A stretch of 64,000 bases of DNA from Setophaga petechia (GCA_024362935.1 JANCRA010000001.1:51743501-51807500); one strand, 5' to 3'; positions 1 to 13,100 are shown, counted from the first letter of the stretch. The notes: generated by a model from the letters alone, not told the origin. A program made the numbers and translations.

Positions 1-2361
1 TGGGTTCCTTTTCCTCGAGTCTTTTGTCCTTTCCTTGCAAGAGACAATTTATCAGGTTTGTTTCACGTCAAATAGAGCATTATGAGCTATATCATGAGAC
101 AGCAAGTGCAGCATAACAACCACCTCTGAACATGACCTTTCTCATACAGGTACAATTTCTAATGTATACACAATTTAAGAAAGATTTCTGGAACTCATAC
201 TTCAGAAAGCAAAGGTGAAAAGCGTCACCATGGATAGCAACTCTGCTATTTTTAAAGAATATATTTTCTGTGATAGATCTATTCTACCTTAACTGAACCC
301 TGTGCATGCTCCAGTTTTTCCAAGTCCATGTGTTCATTTAATTAAAAAACATTTTTATTTAAAATATTCTTCTTTCCCTAGTACTCTCCCCTCAAACCAT
401 CGATATTTCAGGATGAAGACTGTATTTCTGTTATATATTTAGATATAGTGCCTGTAAAAAGGCATCCTTGTCACACATTTTCCTTTACAGTACAAAAAAA
501 AGCAGTGAAAAGCCTCACAGCTTTGCATTTGTTGCTATTCTTCAGCCTCCTACCTAGACAAAGAACCTGTTTTGAGACATTATCTGAAAACTCCTTTTTA
601 ATGAGCTTTCTCATTTCTGTTTAAAAGCTAAACACTAGATTTATTTTTCCCTGTGTTAGCTTGCATGTGTGTGTGGGGAGGGTAGTTTCTGTGGAAAAAT
701 GACCACTGAATAATTCTGCCTCCAAATATTGGAAGTTTATAATTTGAAGTGGAATCTGTGCTTTACTTGAGGCTATAGCAAGAATTTTCTCCCTTAACAC
801 CCAGTAGAGTAGTTGCTTCCCATACTTATTAGCCAAGACAAAAAATGCTGTCTTGCTATCATTCCCTGTGTATTCCATGCAAGTCCCCATTATCATGGCA
901 TTTCTTCCTCCACAGGCTTTGTGATCTGTGTATCTCACAGATACTCTGACTAGCTGGTACAATGGCTTTGCAGGGCTTTCTTTCCATTCTTAGGAGAAAT
1001 TTAATCTATAAAGATACTTCTTGATAGCTCGCTTCCTTCACTGCAAGCTTTCCTTAACATGCAACTTCACTTCCAAAGAATTACCTGCTCTATCATTTCT
1101 ATAGACCTTATACCTAAAGATAGCAGTGTCCCATTTTTTAAAATATTCCACCAACTTTCCAAAAGAGCTGTTATATCAGTTCCTTTAATTATAACAGATA
1201 CTTCCTAGTCTTCTCAGGAAGGCCACATATATTTGAGGTCCTGTTGGTTGTGTCTCCGTGTCCCCGTAAATTGTGACTTCACCTTCTTAAACTTTTTGTT
1301 ATTTGTTCTCCTATTCTTACCAACTTGTGTCCTAGTTTTGTCCAGAAACTTTAACTTCTCCTTGAAAAGACGTTTCTCCCCTCAACAAATCTACACTTAG
1401 CTTTTCCTTGCCTTTGGTTTAAAAACTCTCTTAAATTTTTTTTTTTTTTTCATTTCCATTTCAAGCACTGTTTGTCTGGCTCTGCATTGGTTGTCTCTCC
1501 CCATATGGCCTCAATCCATTCCAATTTTTCCTAGTTTTCTAATAGATATGATATCCTTCCCTTATACTATTTTTCTTTGAGCCATGACCTGAGATTCCCC
1601 AGCTCCATCTGTCCCTGCACATGACACAGGCAGCATGGCAGAGAATGCTGTCTCATAGATTCCTGTTTCAAACCTACTACCTAAAATCATACTATTACAT
1701 GCAAAAATTTGTCATTTCCTTCCATGCAATGGGAACACACAGGAAGCACAACTCCCAGCTCCACTACAACATGACCTAAAATCTGTGTCTGTCATGTTCA
1801 CACACATATCAAGTGAGTCCCTGCACAGCTCACAGTGGCATTAGACACCCTGGTGCCTGCATCCCTCATGGATTCCCAATTCAATAACTTATCTCCTTCC
1901 AACATTTGAGATTTGTCTCTGTGTGTCCACATTACATGGTAATGTCAGACCATCATCCCAAGGTGTGGTTACTTGGGCAGTCTTTCCTCCTGCTCACCTG
2001 GCTGCCTTCTTTTCTGGAGAGTTTATTCATTGCCAACAGCACAGGACTTGAAAGCCATGTCATCTGAGGGTTGGGCTGCTCCATGATGCCTTCAGGTCTC
2101 CTTCACATGTTTCTCAAATTCTCTGAATTTCTCTTGTTCATCCCAGCTAAATCAGAAATACTCTGAAGGCCATGAGCTGCTGAGCACTGAATTAATGTAA
2201 ATCCCATCTACCAAGAAGGCAGGTTCCATTCAGGATTGTAGCAGTCACCTAATCCCTTCATGAACCAAATTCATCAGTATTTCTTCATAAAGTAGCTTTA
2301 CTGAAACTAGGCAAATGGTAAAGCTCAATTCATCCACTTCATCTCCCATTAGTTATCCTTG
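1..2361. other. Unique non-coding sequence, left end
   Basis: I see no gene here. The stretch is AT-rich with many short T-rich patches, and the frames are broken by frequent stops. One open frame of 113 codons on the minus strand (621-962) has no recognisable domain. A 15-base T run lies at 1436-1450. No repeat family is recognised by eye, although ancient decayed repeats would be missed. Confidence 0.6.
1436..1450. repeat. Poly-T homopolymer (15 T)
   Basis: An uninterrupted run of 15 T that follows a pyrimidine-rich stretch. It could be a simple-sequence expansion or the reverse-strand tail of an old retroposed copy. No element body is recognised beside it. Confidence 0.8.
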
Positions 2362-2630
2362 TGATGCCATAGGTTTTAGCTTTTATATTTTTCTGATTCT
2401 ATGCTGCTTTAGTGTACAGTTCTGAGCTTCATATTAGAGGATGGTAAGCTCTCTTTACAGGGGAGGTAGACAAAACAATTCCTTCTCTAGCTGGGGACCA
2501 AGGACAAACGATCCAGATTCCACACCCAAGAGCATAAACAATGGTGGACCAAAGAGAGAAACAAGGATAGGACTTCGTGTGCTAAAACTGTAATTGAACA
2601 ATTAACTCCAATATGCAAATGCACCAGAAC

Positions 2631-2639
2631 TTATAAAAG
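2631..2639 (+). promoter_or_regulatory. TATA-like box within the LTR
   Basis: TTATAAAAG lies in the middle of the LTR, at the expected U3/R position about 105 bp upstream of the polyadenylation signal. Retroviral LTRs carry their RNA polymerase II promoter here. Whether it is still active cannot be told from sequence. Confidence 0.55.
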
Positions 2640-2738
2640 TGAGAGATCTCGTGACTGGTTGTCCATTTTTGTGACCATTTTGGGTGTAGCCCTGGCTGGG
2701 CTCTTGTACTGCCCAAGGTGTATTCATTGAGGCCTTTT

Positions 2739-2744
2739 AATAAA
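2739..2744 (+). terminator. Polyadenylation signal AATAAA in the LTR
   Basis: The hexamer AATAAA sits about 60 bp before the 3' end of the LTR, followed by a T-rich stretch. This is the normal position of the R-region poly(A) signal in an LTR. Confidence 0.55.
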
Positions 2745-3775
2745 GACTTACTTTATTCTTTAACTCCATCTAGCCTCTCTTTTAGGTCAGCCTTCTCAAG
2801 ACATCACTTGTCAGGAGTTATTTCTAATCTCCTAATGGAGAAGATGTTGCTTCATCATATGCCATCAGCCCTATTCCTTGCTCACAGAATTTTATTCTTT
2901 TTAAGGGTGCAGCTGCCCTTTCTGAGACTGTCACTCTGAGGGGATGTCACACGGCCTTAAGAACAGGAATGAAGTGAAAATTTCTGAGATACATATATTT
3001 GTGGTCTCCACAGCAACAGAGTAATCAAATCAGTGCCCCCTGTGTTATTTTGAAAGGACACAAATATTGCTTGAATAATAGGTGTCTGTAGATTATGTGT
3101 GTAGAAAACCACGTCTGTTTGGTTTGAAATCAATGCTCCCTCAGCCTCCTTTCTTCAAGACAATTAGTCTTACCAATAATACCAAAACCTCAACCTCATT
3201 CCTTTGCCTCTTTGGTTTAACTGCTCTATTCAGACTCTCAGGCATGAACGGAGTTCTTCCATAAATCATAACATGCACAAGTGATACCAGCCCCTTGTGA
3301 ATCGGTCAGAATTCTCCAAATAAGAGAGAGTTTTGAGGTCTGGCTCATTTCTGCTAGTATTTTCAAACACACAAAAACAGGAGCATTAGAAATTATATCA
3401 GAAATCACATAATGAATAGGGTCAGATTAAAAGAGAAAGTTTTGAAGGAAGTGTGGGCTGGGATTCTTATGACAGACAAATGTCACTTTTCACCAGAGAG
3501 GTGTTTGATGAATTTTTTACCTTATCTGCTAAAAGCATAAAGTTAACTGGTCTGCAGAAAACTAGGCATAAAAAATATACATGATTATTAACCCTGAGAT
3601 ATTAGCTGAAGCGACGGATGGAATCAAAACATAGGGGTCTTAAAAAGGAACTATTTTTTGCCATATTTGAACATATTTTAGATGGATATATGCGATTGAT
3701 ATAATTTACCTGAAAGGGGAACTCAGCTTTCAGAAATTTGGAATTGCCATTTTGGTTTTTCTGGTTGGCCAATAG

Positions 3776-3829
3776 AAAAAAAAAAAAAAAAACCCACTAA
3801 AACAAAACTAAAGAAAAAACCCCAACAAG
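3776..3829. repeat. Poly-A / A-rich low-complexity tract
   Basis: Seventeen A in a row (3776-3792) continue into an A/C-rich stretch of words such as AAACCC, AAAACAAAAC and AAAAAACCCC. It has the look of an A-rich simple repeat. No upstream retroposed body is recognised. Confidence 0.75.
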
Positions 3830-3881
3830 ATTACAAAATGAAACAAAGGGACTCAAAAATCAATAGTCCTTCTATCAACAC

Positions 3882-3924
3882 TGATCTTAAACAGTGAGAG
3901 CAGTGATCTTAAACAGGAGAGCAG
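3882..3924. repeat. Short tandem duplication, 22/21 bp unit
   Basis: TGATCTTAAACAGTGAGAGCAG (3882-3903) is followed directly by the same unit lacking one T (3904-3924). This is a recent or well-preserved two-copy tandem duplication with one indel. Confidence 0.85.
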
Positions 3925-6900
3925 GCATAGTGTGCAAGTAAGCTGGTATATTTAAAAGTTAGTAGACACCAAAAGACTTAGCATGCAAGAAGGAACACTT
4001 CTAAAATAACCTCTTTTAGGCATCAATATCACTGCTGCAGGGCCTTGTTAATCTCTCCTTTCCAAAATCACAGTCACCTACTTTAGATCACTGCAATTAG
4101 CACCAGATGTTCATTTACACGTTCAGAGATCCAGGTTTGTAAACTGAATACTTCTGTGCTATGATAATGTCATTTTAACACCCTTAGCAGGCTTCTTGTT
4201 TCCTTCACCTCCCTATTTTAAAACCTGCTGATAATGTTAATCCAAAAATATTACACCCAGAGCTCTAGAATAAACTTCAGTGTTTAGTGATAATTGTTGG
4301 TGTGACCCAGGTTCCTTAAGGCAAGTGATCATCATCACAACATATCCTAGGTACCAAAAACATCTACTCACAGCTGACAAATACAAGACAAATCTGGGAG
4401 ACCTCCCCTTTTTGGGTAGCAAAACCTACTCAGATAAAACAAACTCTCTCTGTTACACATGTCAAACACTTCTCTGCAATCTTGCATAGTCATAAGGCTG
4501 AATCATATTAATTTTTCAAGTTACAAGAAGCTGAAACCTCAGTACAATGCCAGGGGCAGATTTTTTTTGGCAGAAGACACGAGTGTTACAATTTCCAGAT
4601 TTCCTACAGGCTGAGTCCTGGTGTGCTCCAGCACTTCTGAGCAATTTAGGATAAACTATTTCTTTCTAGGTTTCTAGGCTGAGTGTTTCAGACACCCTTC
4701 AGTGGAAACTGAGGATGTTGTCTCACACTGCTTCAGAAGGTGTTTTCATATAATTTAAGAAACCAATTAAGACTCTTCTCAGTTGCTCTGTTAGGGATTT
4801 TTAAAGTTTAGTTTATGCCCTTCATTTTTTTAAAAGTCTCTCCCAAAAGCTCCTTTTCCCCTACCTCTTCAGACATTCTGTGGCACAGAAAATCCCCAGC
4901 TCTAAGATTATTGACAACAGCCAAGGTCCCTTAGTGGGGGCCATGAGGAACAGCTCACAACACACATTTCTCAAATCAACATATGAAATGACAGGTATTT
5001 GATGAAAGCTTTAGGACATAAGAAGCAACTTTACAAAATCAACAACTTCAAGCTTCACATCATGTTCCAAGTACCTGATATACAGAAGAGGAGTTTCTAG
5101 AACTGTTTGCACACAGTCATGACAAGACTCCCTCATGCTTTGGAATTAGAGCTGTGACTGGGGTGGACACTAAAATGAGCCTGAGAACATCTCAGTACAC
5201 AGAATGTTCAGCTCTTTTGACTTGATTCAAACTACCTCTGTAAGAATCAAAAGAGAGTTCACTCAGGCCTGGATAGGAAATAAAGTTTTCTTAAAAAAAT
5301 AAGCAAGTTGAAGAAGGTCTCTAAAGAGCCCCAAGAATTACCAGCCTGGGAAGGCAGTCACCAAATTAGGTGTTTGTAGAACTCAGAACTTCTACTTGAA
5401 AAAGGAGACACAAAACATACAAAAGAGGAGAGGGATGATGATCCACAGCATTCTTTCAAAGGTCTGAAACCACATAACTTAAGAATAATGTGGAGGCTTT
5501 CACTACAAATAATGGATCATCCTACAGTAGTGAAAATGTAGGCTTAATATCAGTTGAAACCTAATGTTATGCAATAATTTCATAAAGGAGACAAGAAACA
5601 GATTTCCTGACTGGCATACCTAAAATTAGACCAGATTAAACTTTACAAAGGATCATCTCCCCAAACAAGCTCAGCACCCAAGAGCTCCCAGCCGATCTTC
5701 TGGAAAGTCACAAAAGCCAAGTTTGAAAATCCTGGCACTGTTTAATTACTCTCAGCAGGGACTGCATTGTGTAGGCTATCCCCAAACGTAACTATCCAGC
5801 CCACACAAAACTCACTTCTCCAGCCAGTGTTTTACCCCTATGAAGAAAAACAAAACCCTCAGTGAATTGTGTGATGGTGCTGTTTCTTTTTCCCATCAAG
5901 GTGTTGACCAAGTTTGATTAAGAAGACTCAAACTGTGCATGATGGAGAAAAAACATCTGCTATAGTTTCAGATTGACTTTGCAATAACCTGTTCAGTTTG
6001 AAGATAATATTGATGAATTAGGTAATTACATTGCACTGAAAGCATTATTATTACTGAAAGTATCTTCTCTAGAGCAGCCAGCCCTTTGAGTATGTATACC
6101 TGTTATTTTAAGCTTTAAACCAATGATGGACACAAAGATGCGACTTCTCAATGAGCTGTTCAGATGCATCAGTCATTGCCTTTGTGGCTCTGCACATAGA
6201 GGCAAAGGAGCACAATATAGAACATTATTGTAGCAAACTGTCTCAAAGGTTTGATTAAAATAGCAGGAAAGGGTTAAACCATGAGCACTGAGTCCCATGC
6301 CCAACCTCTAGCAGCAGCTAATGCCGGTTTCTCAGAACAAAATGCAAGGAAATTTTTTGGAGGAACATATAGTATGGCATCCTCCCAACTTTGAATAGAC
6401 AGATGATGATACCTGTTGTAGAAGTTCTTTCCCTCTTCCAAAAGCCTCATTTGTTTACTGTTTTCTCTTACCAGTACACAATATAGCTATCCCCACAAAA
6501 TCCCAGTTTGTCTTTCAAGCTGTTTAAAATGTCACCTATCAGCTTTTTAACAAAATGAGTTTCGTGAGAGAAATAAAAAGCAATGGCTGCTTTTATACAG
6601 GGTTCTGCCATGTTTGTTACAACGGCTTCCTGAGTCAAAAATTCTGCTGGCCTACGCACAGCTTTATAACAGAGAAGAAAAGTCTTTCCTGGAGGAGGTA
6701 AACCCTCTCTGGGGAGATGCTGGAGGCTTTTCAGCGGTCAGCTCTTAGGCTGCGCATATCATCTTCATGGCACAGTGACAAGCCTTTGACAAGAAGAAAC
6801 CACTTTATTATGCTCATTTTGGAAGCCTTTTAATCTTGGAAAGCAAAAGGTTTAGACTGAGCAGTTTCTGAATTTACTGGGCTTTTTTCAAGTATATATT

Positions 6901-7019
6901 TCCAAAGATGGGAAAGTGAGGTGTGTTCATGCAGAACCAACCCTGTGATGCTGGACCACAGAAAGGCTGTAACAACCTGCTACTTTGCATTTATTAGGAG
7001 CACTTTTATCACACACACA

Positions 7020-7400
7020 CTAATGAAAAAAGGCAGAAAGGCCAGGCACTCTTCAGATAAATAGCTAGTAATTTCAAATAACAAACTAAAGAAACAATTA
7101 AAAGGCTTTGGCAATAAAAACTTAACAGATGATGCACCGACAAACCGCTACAATTACAAAACATATTTTCAGCTAATATGGTTAGCATAATGTACTTTGC
7201 AAGCATTAATGCAATACCAAGGTGGCTGTAAATCACTTTATCAATTATTGAACCACAATAAAATATTTATAAATGGGCTCTTATTATCAAATGCAACTGT
7301 GATACTTTTAAACTATGGCAAATGTAAGGGAATGTTCTTATCTTTTTCTTAACGGAAACTTGTAGAGTGTTAATAAATGGCTTTGCTTTAAATCATGCTT
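7020..7400. promoter_or_regulatory. Candidate conserved non-coding element (inferred)
   Basis: An AT-rich block of about 380 bp, distinct from its surroundings in dense homeodomain-type words: CAATTA at 7087-7092, TAAT words at 7174-7178 and 7206-7210, and CAATTA again at 7242-7247. There is also an inverted GATA-type TTATCA (7238-7243), directly followed by a RUNX-type AACCACA (7251-7257). No simple repeat or transposon signature is present. The texture resembles vertebrate enhancer-like conserved elements near developmental genes. This is inference from composition only: motif matches this short occur often by chance. Confidence 0.22.
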
Positions 7401-10019
7401 TGCTTGCTTTGCATCCTCAGTAGTTCTGCATTAGTGGAATAGTACAACTGAACACTGACTCCATTTTTCCACAGTCTGTGCAATAAAACAGCCCATTTAT
7501 TGATGAGAATTAGAGCCATCATGTATAAAAAGTCTAACTGGTTTCAGAGGTTTCTTCCACAGAGACAACTGGGACTGAGAATATTGCACAAAATTGTCAA
7601 ATGATCTTCCACGAACTCTTTTTTGCCATGTTACAGTAAGAACTGGCCTTAAACCATGCATTTTTATTTAATTTTGGGGCAGTCATCAGAACGAAAAGAA
7701 CATTTTTAATTAAATGTGTCTTTGAAGCTAGATCCAGTTTCCAGAAAAGCCAAATGCTTGGCAAATAGCACCCTGAAAAGCCTTAGTGGGTCCAGGGTGC
7801 TTCCCTCAGCCTATCTGACTACGACATTGTCAAAAAAATTCCCAAAGCAAGGATGCAAAATACACAAGGTAAAGCTGGACCTTCATTCCAAAACCGAAAC
7901 TTTGGCCAGAAATCTGTCTCCCAAGAAACCTTTTCAAAGGCTCTACTTAAATTCCAATAAAGAACAAAATCATTTTTGAAGCCTCGAGAACCAGCACCAC
8001 TGTCCAGTTACAGTAAAAACGATTGTCAAGAGAAAATGATAATAGTAGCAGTTAATCAGGGACTCCCAAGTCCCTGAATGGAAATCACATACTTGCTTTT
8101 TAATGTTACAAAGTTGAAATTTTGAGGTTATTCTTTTATAGCACAAGATGAAGAAAGCAGATTGGCTGGTGTTACATCGCCCTTGATGCTGCCGACAGCT
8201 GGACAAAAGTGAATTACATTACCAAGTTGTACTCTTCCAAGTAAGAATTACTGTGGGTTTTGGTAAGAATCTGATGTTTTCAGCACAGGGAGTGTGACAG
8301 GGCTTTATTTATCCCACTCTCAGGCCAAGGAAACTGTATTTTGGTTCATAAAAGGATATGCAAGAAAAGAGGGCTCAGGTGCCCAGTGATACAGCAGGTA
8401 AGGAACCACTATAGAGATGCAGGTCTGACAAACACCTGCAGTCATTGGCAGACTACCAAGGCACACAGCCACACAAATTCTTCCTGGGAGGGTGAGGCCT
8501 TTAGCCAAAGTTCAAATACTAATTGCAAGATGACACTGTCAGAAAAGGTGTTGCTGAGACCTACCTTTGCTGACACCACTACAGCCGCAAAATTGCAGCT
8601 GTCAGAGCACTTCTGAGCTGTAAGCCACCTAATCATATTCTGATTGCATAATCCAAACATCATCTAGAAATGCTGAAGTGCTGCAGACAGCCTTGTTATA
8701 CTTCATAGAACAAATTGCTAAATACAGGTCTACTTGATAGGGCCAAATCACTACATTAGAAAAGCCTGTGTTACACTCCTCCTGCCCTCCCAAATGCCAG
8801 ATGAAAAGCACAGTCCTCTCTCACAGAGGCTCAGGAAGCTCTCTGAAACATGGGGCAGACATTGTCTCTAATTTATGCCCATTTGGCTTATCAAAAAAAA
8901 GAGAGCAGTGATTTTACTGAGCACTGGTTGGTTTTTTTTTCAATGTTTCCTTCAAAGCATAAAACCTTGGAAAACTACAGTTGATATGAGACGACGTATC
9001 TGAGGTTGTCTATTGCAGAGAAATGTTGCTGTTGAGCTACTGCCAGCAAGGTTCCTACAACCCACTGCATCAGCAGCCACTTCTCAGCACCTGCCAGCTG
9101 AGCTCAGGGAGGGTCACAACAGGGGACAGGGCAGAGTGCAGGAAAGCTCCCTCTGGAAGAGAGCAGGAGGCTGTCAGCAGTCTCTGAGCCAGCCAACAGC
9201 AGGGGTTACAGATGTGCATTCGTCCTGCAGGTCCCCACTCAGCACAGGAACAACTGGGAACCTCTCTTCAGTACAGGTCCATCAAATGATCCCTTTCTGA
9301 ATGCCTTCCCTGGCTCAATTTGCTGTGACCAACCCGAGTGAAAGCCTTGGGCTGGGGGAGGTGACAGCACTGTCACTGTAAGCTCTTCCCTGCAGGGAGA
9401 GCAGCAGCAGACCACAGAGTCTGCAGGAGAAAAGCTCTTAGATGAAGGGAAGCCTGTTCAAGCACAACCAGAGCAGCCTAGCCCTGCCAGGATTGCCCAG
9501 CCCTTTCTGCCTGCCAGCTTCTGGAAGGGTTTCACATCTGCTGGGTACATCTCACATTAGGAGTACACAGATCTTATGAGTAAAGTAAACCTCCTGTTAT
9601 TTTGTCCTTTGGAAAAGCTTCCCTTAGTGTCCTCCATTTCAATCTCCAGCCAAAGAATCACATTTTTTAAGGGAGATAAGCAAGGCAAGCACAGAAAATA
9701 CATTTGTGGCCACTTCATTTGATCTCTTAAACACTGGGCCTAACTCAATAATCCTTCATTTGTGTTGCTAGACAACACCATGTTTTTCAGAATGCCCCTC
9801 ATCCTGATCAAATCATTTGGGTGATAGCAAACTAACCATGTTCCTAAGCTAAGTTTTTCCAAGAATTAGGAATCTTTGCATGTAAAATTTCTAAATGTAT
9901 TTAGCTTTGGTGTCCAGCCACTGAACTGTCATATTTAGACAGCACTTTCAAAACACGCAGTAATGAATTAACTTTGTTTCCCCTGAAATTCATCCTGAGG
10001 CAGTATGGCCACACCTCTA
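7401..10019. other. Unique non-coding sequence
   Basis: No gene is recognised. Several overlapping frames of 60-95 codons occur on both strands around 7716-9300, but they use non-ATG starts or lie opposite one another and show no family motif. The part from about 9010 to 9560 is more GC-rich than its surroundings but has very few CpG. Confidence 0.5.
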
Positions 10020-10185
10020 TATCAATTACTCCTTTTTCCAGTCTGTACTTGCACCTGGGATTACTCCAACCCAGGTGCAGCACTGTGGAACTTCTTGAGG
10101 TCAGGTCCCTCTGAATGGCATCCCTTCTCTCTGTTGTGTCAGCAGTTATGGTAAAACAAATCAGTGTCATTCTGCCTTCGTGCAC
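10020..10185 (-). pseudogene. Internally deleted CR1 ORF2 fragment
   Basis: On the minus strand this segment reads as a decayed piece of the CR1 LINE reverse transcriptase. The translated words DAIQRDL and then VLHLGW, NPRCKYRL match, in order, the part of avian CR1 ORF2 just after the FADD catalytic motif and leading to the VLHLG...NP...YRL segment. The roughly 20 residues that normally separate them are mostly missing, giving a deletion of several tens of bases, and the FADD residues are not intact. The plus-strand words AGGTCCCTCT and GGCATCCC also match the reverse complement of CR1. No CR1 3' tail follows, so this is an ancient fragment. Both ends are approximate. Confidence 0.75.
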
Positions 10186-13100
10186 TAAATGGTAAAATCT
10201 AAGTTTTCAGACAATTTCACGAGAGCTGCAGCTTCTCTGCAGTGGCACAGCAACCTCAGGGTGGGAAGCATAATAGCCAGGGACAGCAGGACAAGTGCAG
10301 TACCTGTACATTGCAAGTGCAGATGTGCCCTGCCGCTCTGCATGACAACTTTCACTCAAGCAACCTGACAGCTGAGCAGCTCCCAGAACAGCCCAAATCA
10401 CCCGTGTACAGTGCCCGCCCAGTTACACCACATGGGCTGAAGACATTGAAGTGTCAGTGTCATTTTGCATAGAGGGTCTGCAGCTGACACAGATGCTTCC
10501 AAGACATGTGTTCAGTGACTGCCATCTCCCCTGTCATTGTTTGCCCTTGCCAGCACAGGGGGCTTGGGAGAAGGGCTGATACCTGTCAGAGAATGTCATG
10601 CTGCTCATAAGCCCCAGTCAGAGATTAACCCACCCCATAATCTTTTGATAGCTAATTTGCTGCTGCAGTGTCTTCAGGCTTGTTGTGGGGAAAAAAAAAA
10701 CCAAAACAGAACGGCCAGGGAGCATACTGCCTACCACTGGAAGGACAGCACCCACCCAGCCTTTAGCTTGCATCAACAGGAGATTCTCTTTGGAAGCTGA
10801 AGACTTAGAAAATTACTATCCTTGCAGTTCATCTCCTTTTTATTTGGGTTTACTTGCTTGTTTTTTAATTAAACCTGTGGTCTAAAATCCAATTTTTTTT
10901 CTAATACAGTATTGTTGTTTCACAAGCATCACAAAAATAACTGTCTGCAATTTCCTAAGTGGAACAAAGAGTCCTTTTATTTTCCTTTAACCACTTCTGC
11001 AACCTTTGTTAAAGAACTCATTACAGAAACACTTCTGAATGAATGACAGGACCTAATAACAATCTTCTTCTACCACCAATACATGAGTGGGACTAATATT
11101 ACTTAATTTTTCTGCAATAGTAGAGAACCTCTGCCACAAAGTTATGCTAACTCAGCCTGGTCTCCTCTTCCCTAGTTATTACAGTGACACTTTAAATGTA
11201 GATCTTAAATAAACCTAACAATTATCTACTGTTTACCTAACAATGGCTACATGATAGGCACAGTACACAGTAAAGACTTTGCATACTTTTCATTGCAGAA
11301 CAGCCCCTGCTTCACTAGATAATTATTAAGTCAGAAAAGTGGCCTTGTGTACTTAATGGAAGTACAGGAGGCAAAAAAACTGATTAAGCTTGGTATTAAA
11401 ATGATCCCAGCCTAGTGGTTTTTCATTTTCTGCTTCTGCTTTTACTTTTTATCCCCTAGCAGCTAAAATCAGAAATTTTTTCTTTGTTGCAAACATTTCC
11501 TTAAAGAGTCATTGCTTTGCCTCAAACGCCTGAAGTTTAGAGAAAAACACCAACAAAAAGCCTAAGTTTAAAAATAAATCCTTTGGAAACCACTGGTGCT
11601 TCAAACAAGCTTTAACTCACGATCTGGGAAGGTAGGGTCTTGGTCACATTTCCTTTTCTCTAAGACTTATGTAAAAATGTTCTGGCATGGAGAACTCCTC
11701 ATGAGGGAGATGTGGAAGTACAAAGGTTCTGCTGCATCCTGACTGATTCTGCACAGTGTTGTTTAAATCCAATGTTTCAGCTAAAAAAATAACATGCCAT
11801 TGAAAATAAGTCATCCCACTTCCTAAACAATATACATTTCTGAGAGAAAAGATGTGTTATACTTCCCATGTTTCAAATAGCTCAGTAATGTTTTAAGTCC
11901 ATAAACAAAGCTTTTTTAGAATGCCAGTATTGAAGGCACACTTCCTTGCTCAGATTAATCCCATTTCTTGTCTGTTCATGTTGTGATAAGTCTAAACTGC
12001 TTTAAGTTAGGAACTCACTGTGCCATATTTATAAGCCTTGGGTTGGAAAGTCTATAATAACCTTTTAAAAAAGAAATACATACAAGTTACTACATATTGT
12101 GAAAAAAGCTTTAATTTCCCCTTTTTTCCCCAGTCTTTTCCAGAATACCATTTTCTCCTCATTAACAAGTTTTTATCCAATTCACCTCACCTCCTACCCT
12201 TGACACATTCCTCCTGTTTCATTAGGTATCTGCTACCTTCATGTTTTATAAGATAAGGGCACGAAACAACACTTTACAGAGAGACAGAAAAAGTACTTCC
12301 ATGAATAAAGAAACCAAAATAACATCTGTAGCAACCCAATGTCCTATACAAATAACAAGAGGCTGACGACTTTGAATGTTAACTAAGAGAAATCTGTCCA
12401 CCCCAACTGGCCCCCTTTTCTTTTTCATTCTCACTCATCTACAGGTAGATATGGCAGGATGTTCATTAAAAACACAGAAACACTGCTATTCTGATATTCA
12501 GCTACTGATACGGCACAGTCACAGGGTAGATGAAGCATTCAGATATTCAGAGTTTGTGACAGAACACTGTTAAGGAAACTTTGATACATACATTAAAGAC
12601 CACATTCAAAATATTCACTGTTCCTTGTGGATCACAGTGATGGATGTTATCCATGTCCAAGCCCTCCCACTGTCACTAAGCTGACTGATCCTTAGACCCT
12701 TCCATCCAGGTCTCACTGAATCTCTGAAATGCCAAGCAAGTACTTTTGTAAACCTGCCTTTATTCCTTGAACTATCATCAGCACCTGGAAATCAGGAAAG
12801 CTATAACATAAGTAAATCTACACTAAAACTCTTATTATATTTAAATGCCTTGTTCATAAAGCTTCACAGTGCATTCTAAAACCTTCATATCACACAAAAA
12901 AAAGACTCTTCAGAGTTCCTCAAGCTGTCCTTCAGCCATGCTGCCACTCTGAAGGGTTAGATGTGTTTCAAAAATGCTGTATGTAATTGTCAACAATCAG
13001 AATAGTTATTAAATTGGTTTATGAACAAAGGAGCCTTGAGACCATGCAGCTTTGCTTTAGTGTTAAAACCAGGTCTGCATGAATACAGAATTCTTCATAG

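Larger units (their letters stand above)
2362..2806 (+). mobile_element. Solo LTR of an endogenous retrovirus (ERVL-like)
   Basis: A single long terminal repeat of about 445 bp in plus orientation. Seen directly: it begins TGATG and ends CATCA, a 5-bp inverted terminus containing the canonical TG...CA. The four bases before it (CTTG, 2358-2361) equal the four after it (CTTG, 2807-2810), consistent with a target-site duplication. Inside are a TATA-like box (TTATAAAAG, 2631-2639) and, about 105 bp downstream, the polyadenylation signal AATAAA (2739-2744). This is the usual U3-R-U5 order. The U5 part resembles the ends of avian ERVL-type LTRs as I remember them. No second LTR, primer-binding site or gag/pol/env remnant follows, so it is most likely a solo LTR left by LTR-LTR recombination. 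The family name is uncertain because TSD length differs between ERV classes, and the exact ends were chosen by eye. Confidence 0.72.
2811..7019. other. Unique non-coding sequence between LTR and conserved-looking block
   Basis: No gene or recognisable element is visible apart from the A-rich tract near 3776 and a small tandem duplication at 3882-3924. Open frames here are 60-75 codons and lack family signatures. Confidence 0.55.

Noticed and set aside
9010..9560. Locally GC-richer stretch considered as a CpG island or promoter
   Set aside because: CpG dinucleotides are too sparse, and no TATA box, first exon or splice donor is evident.
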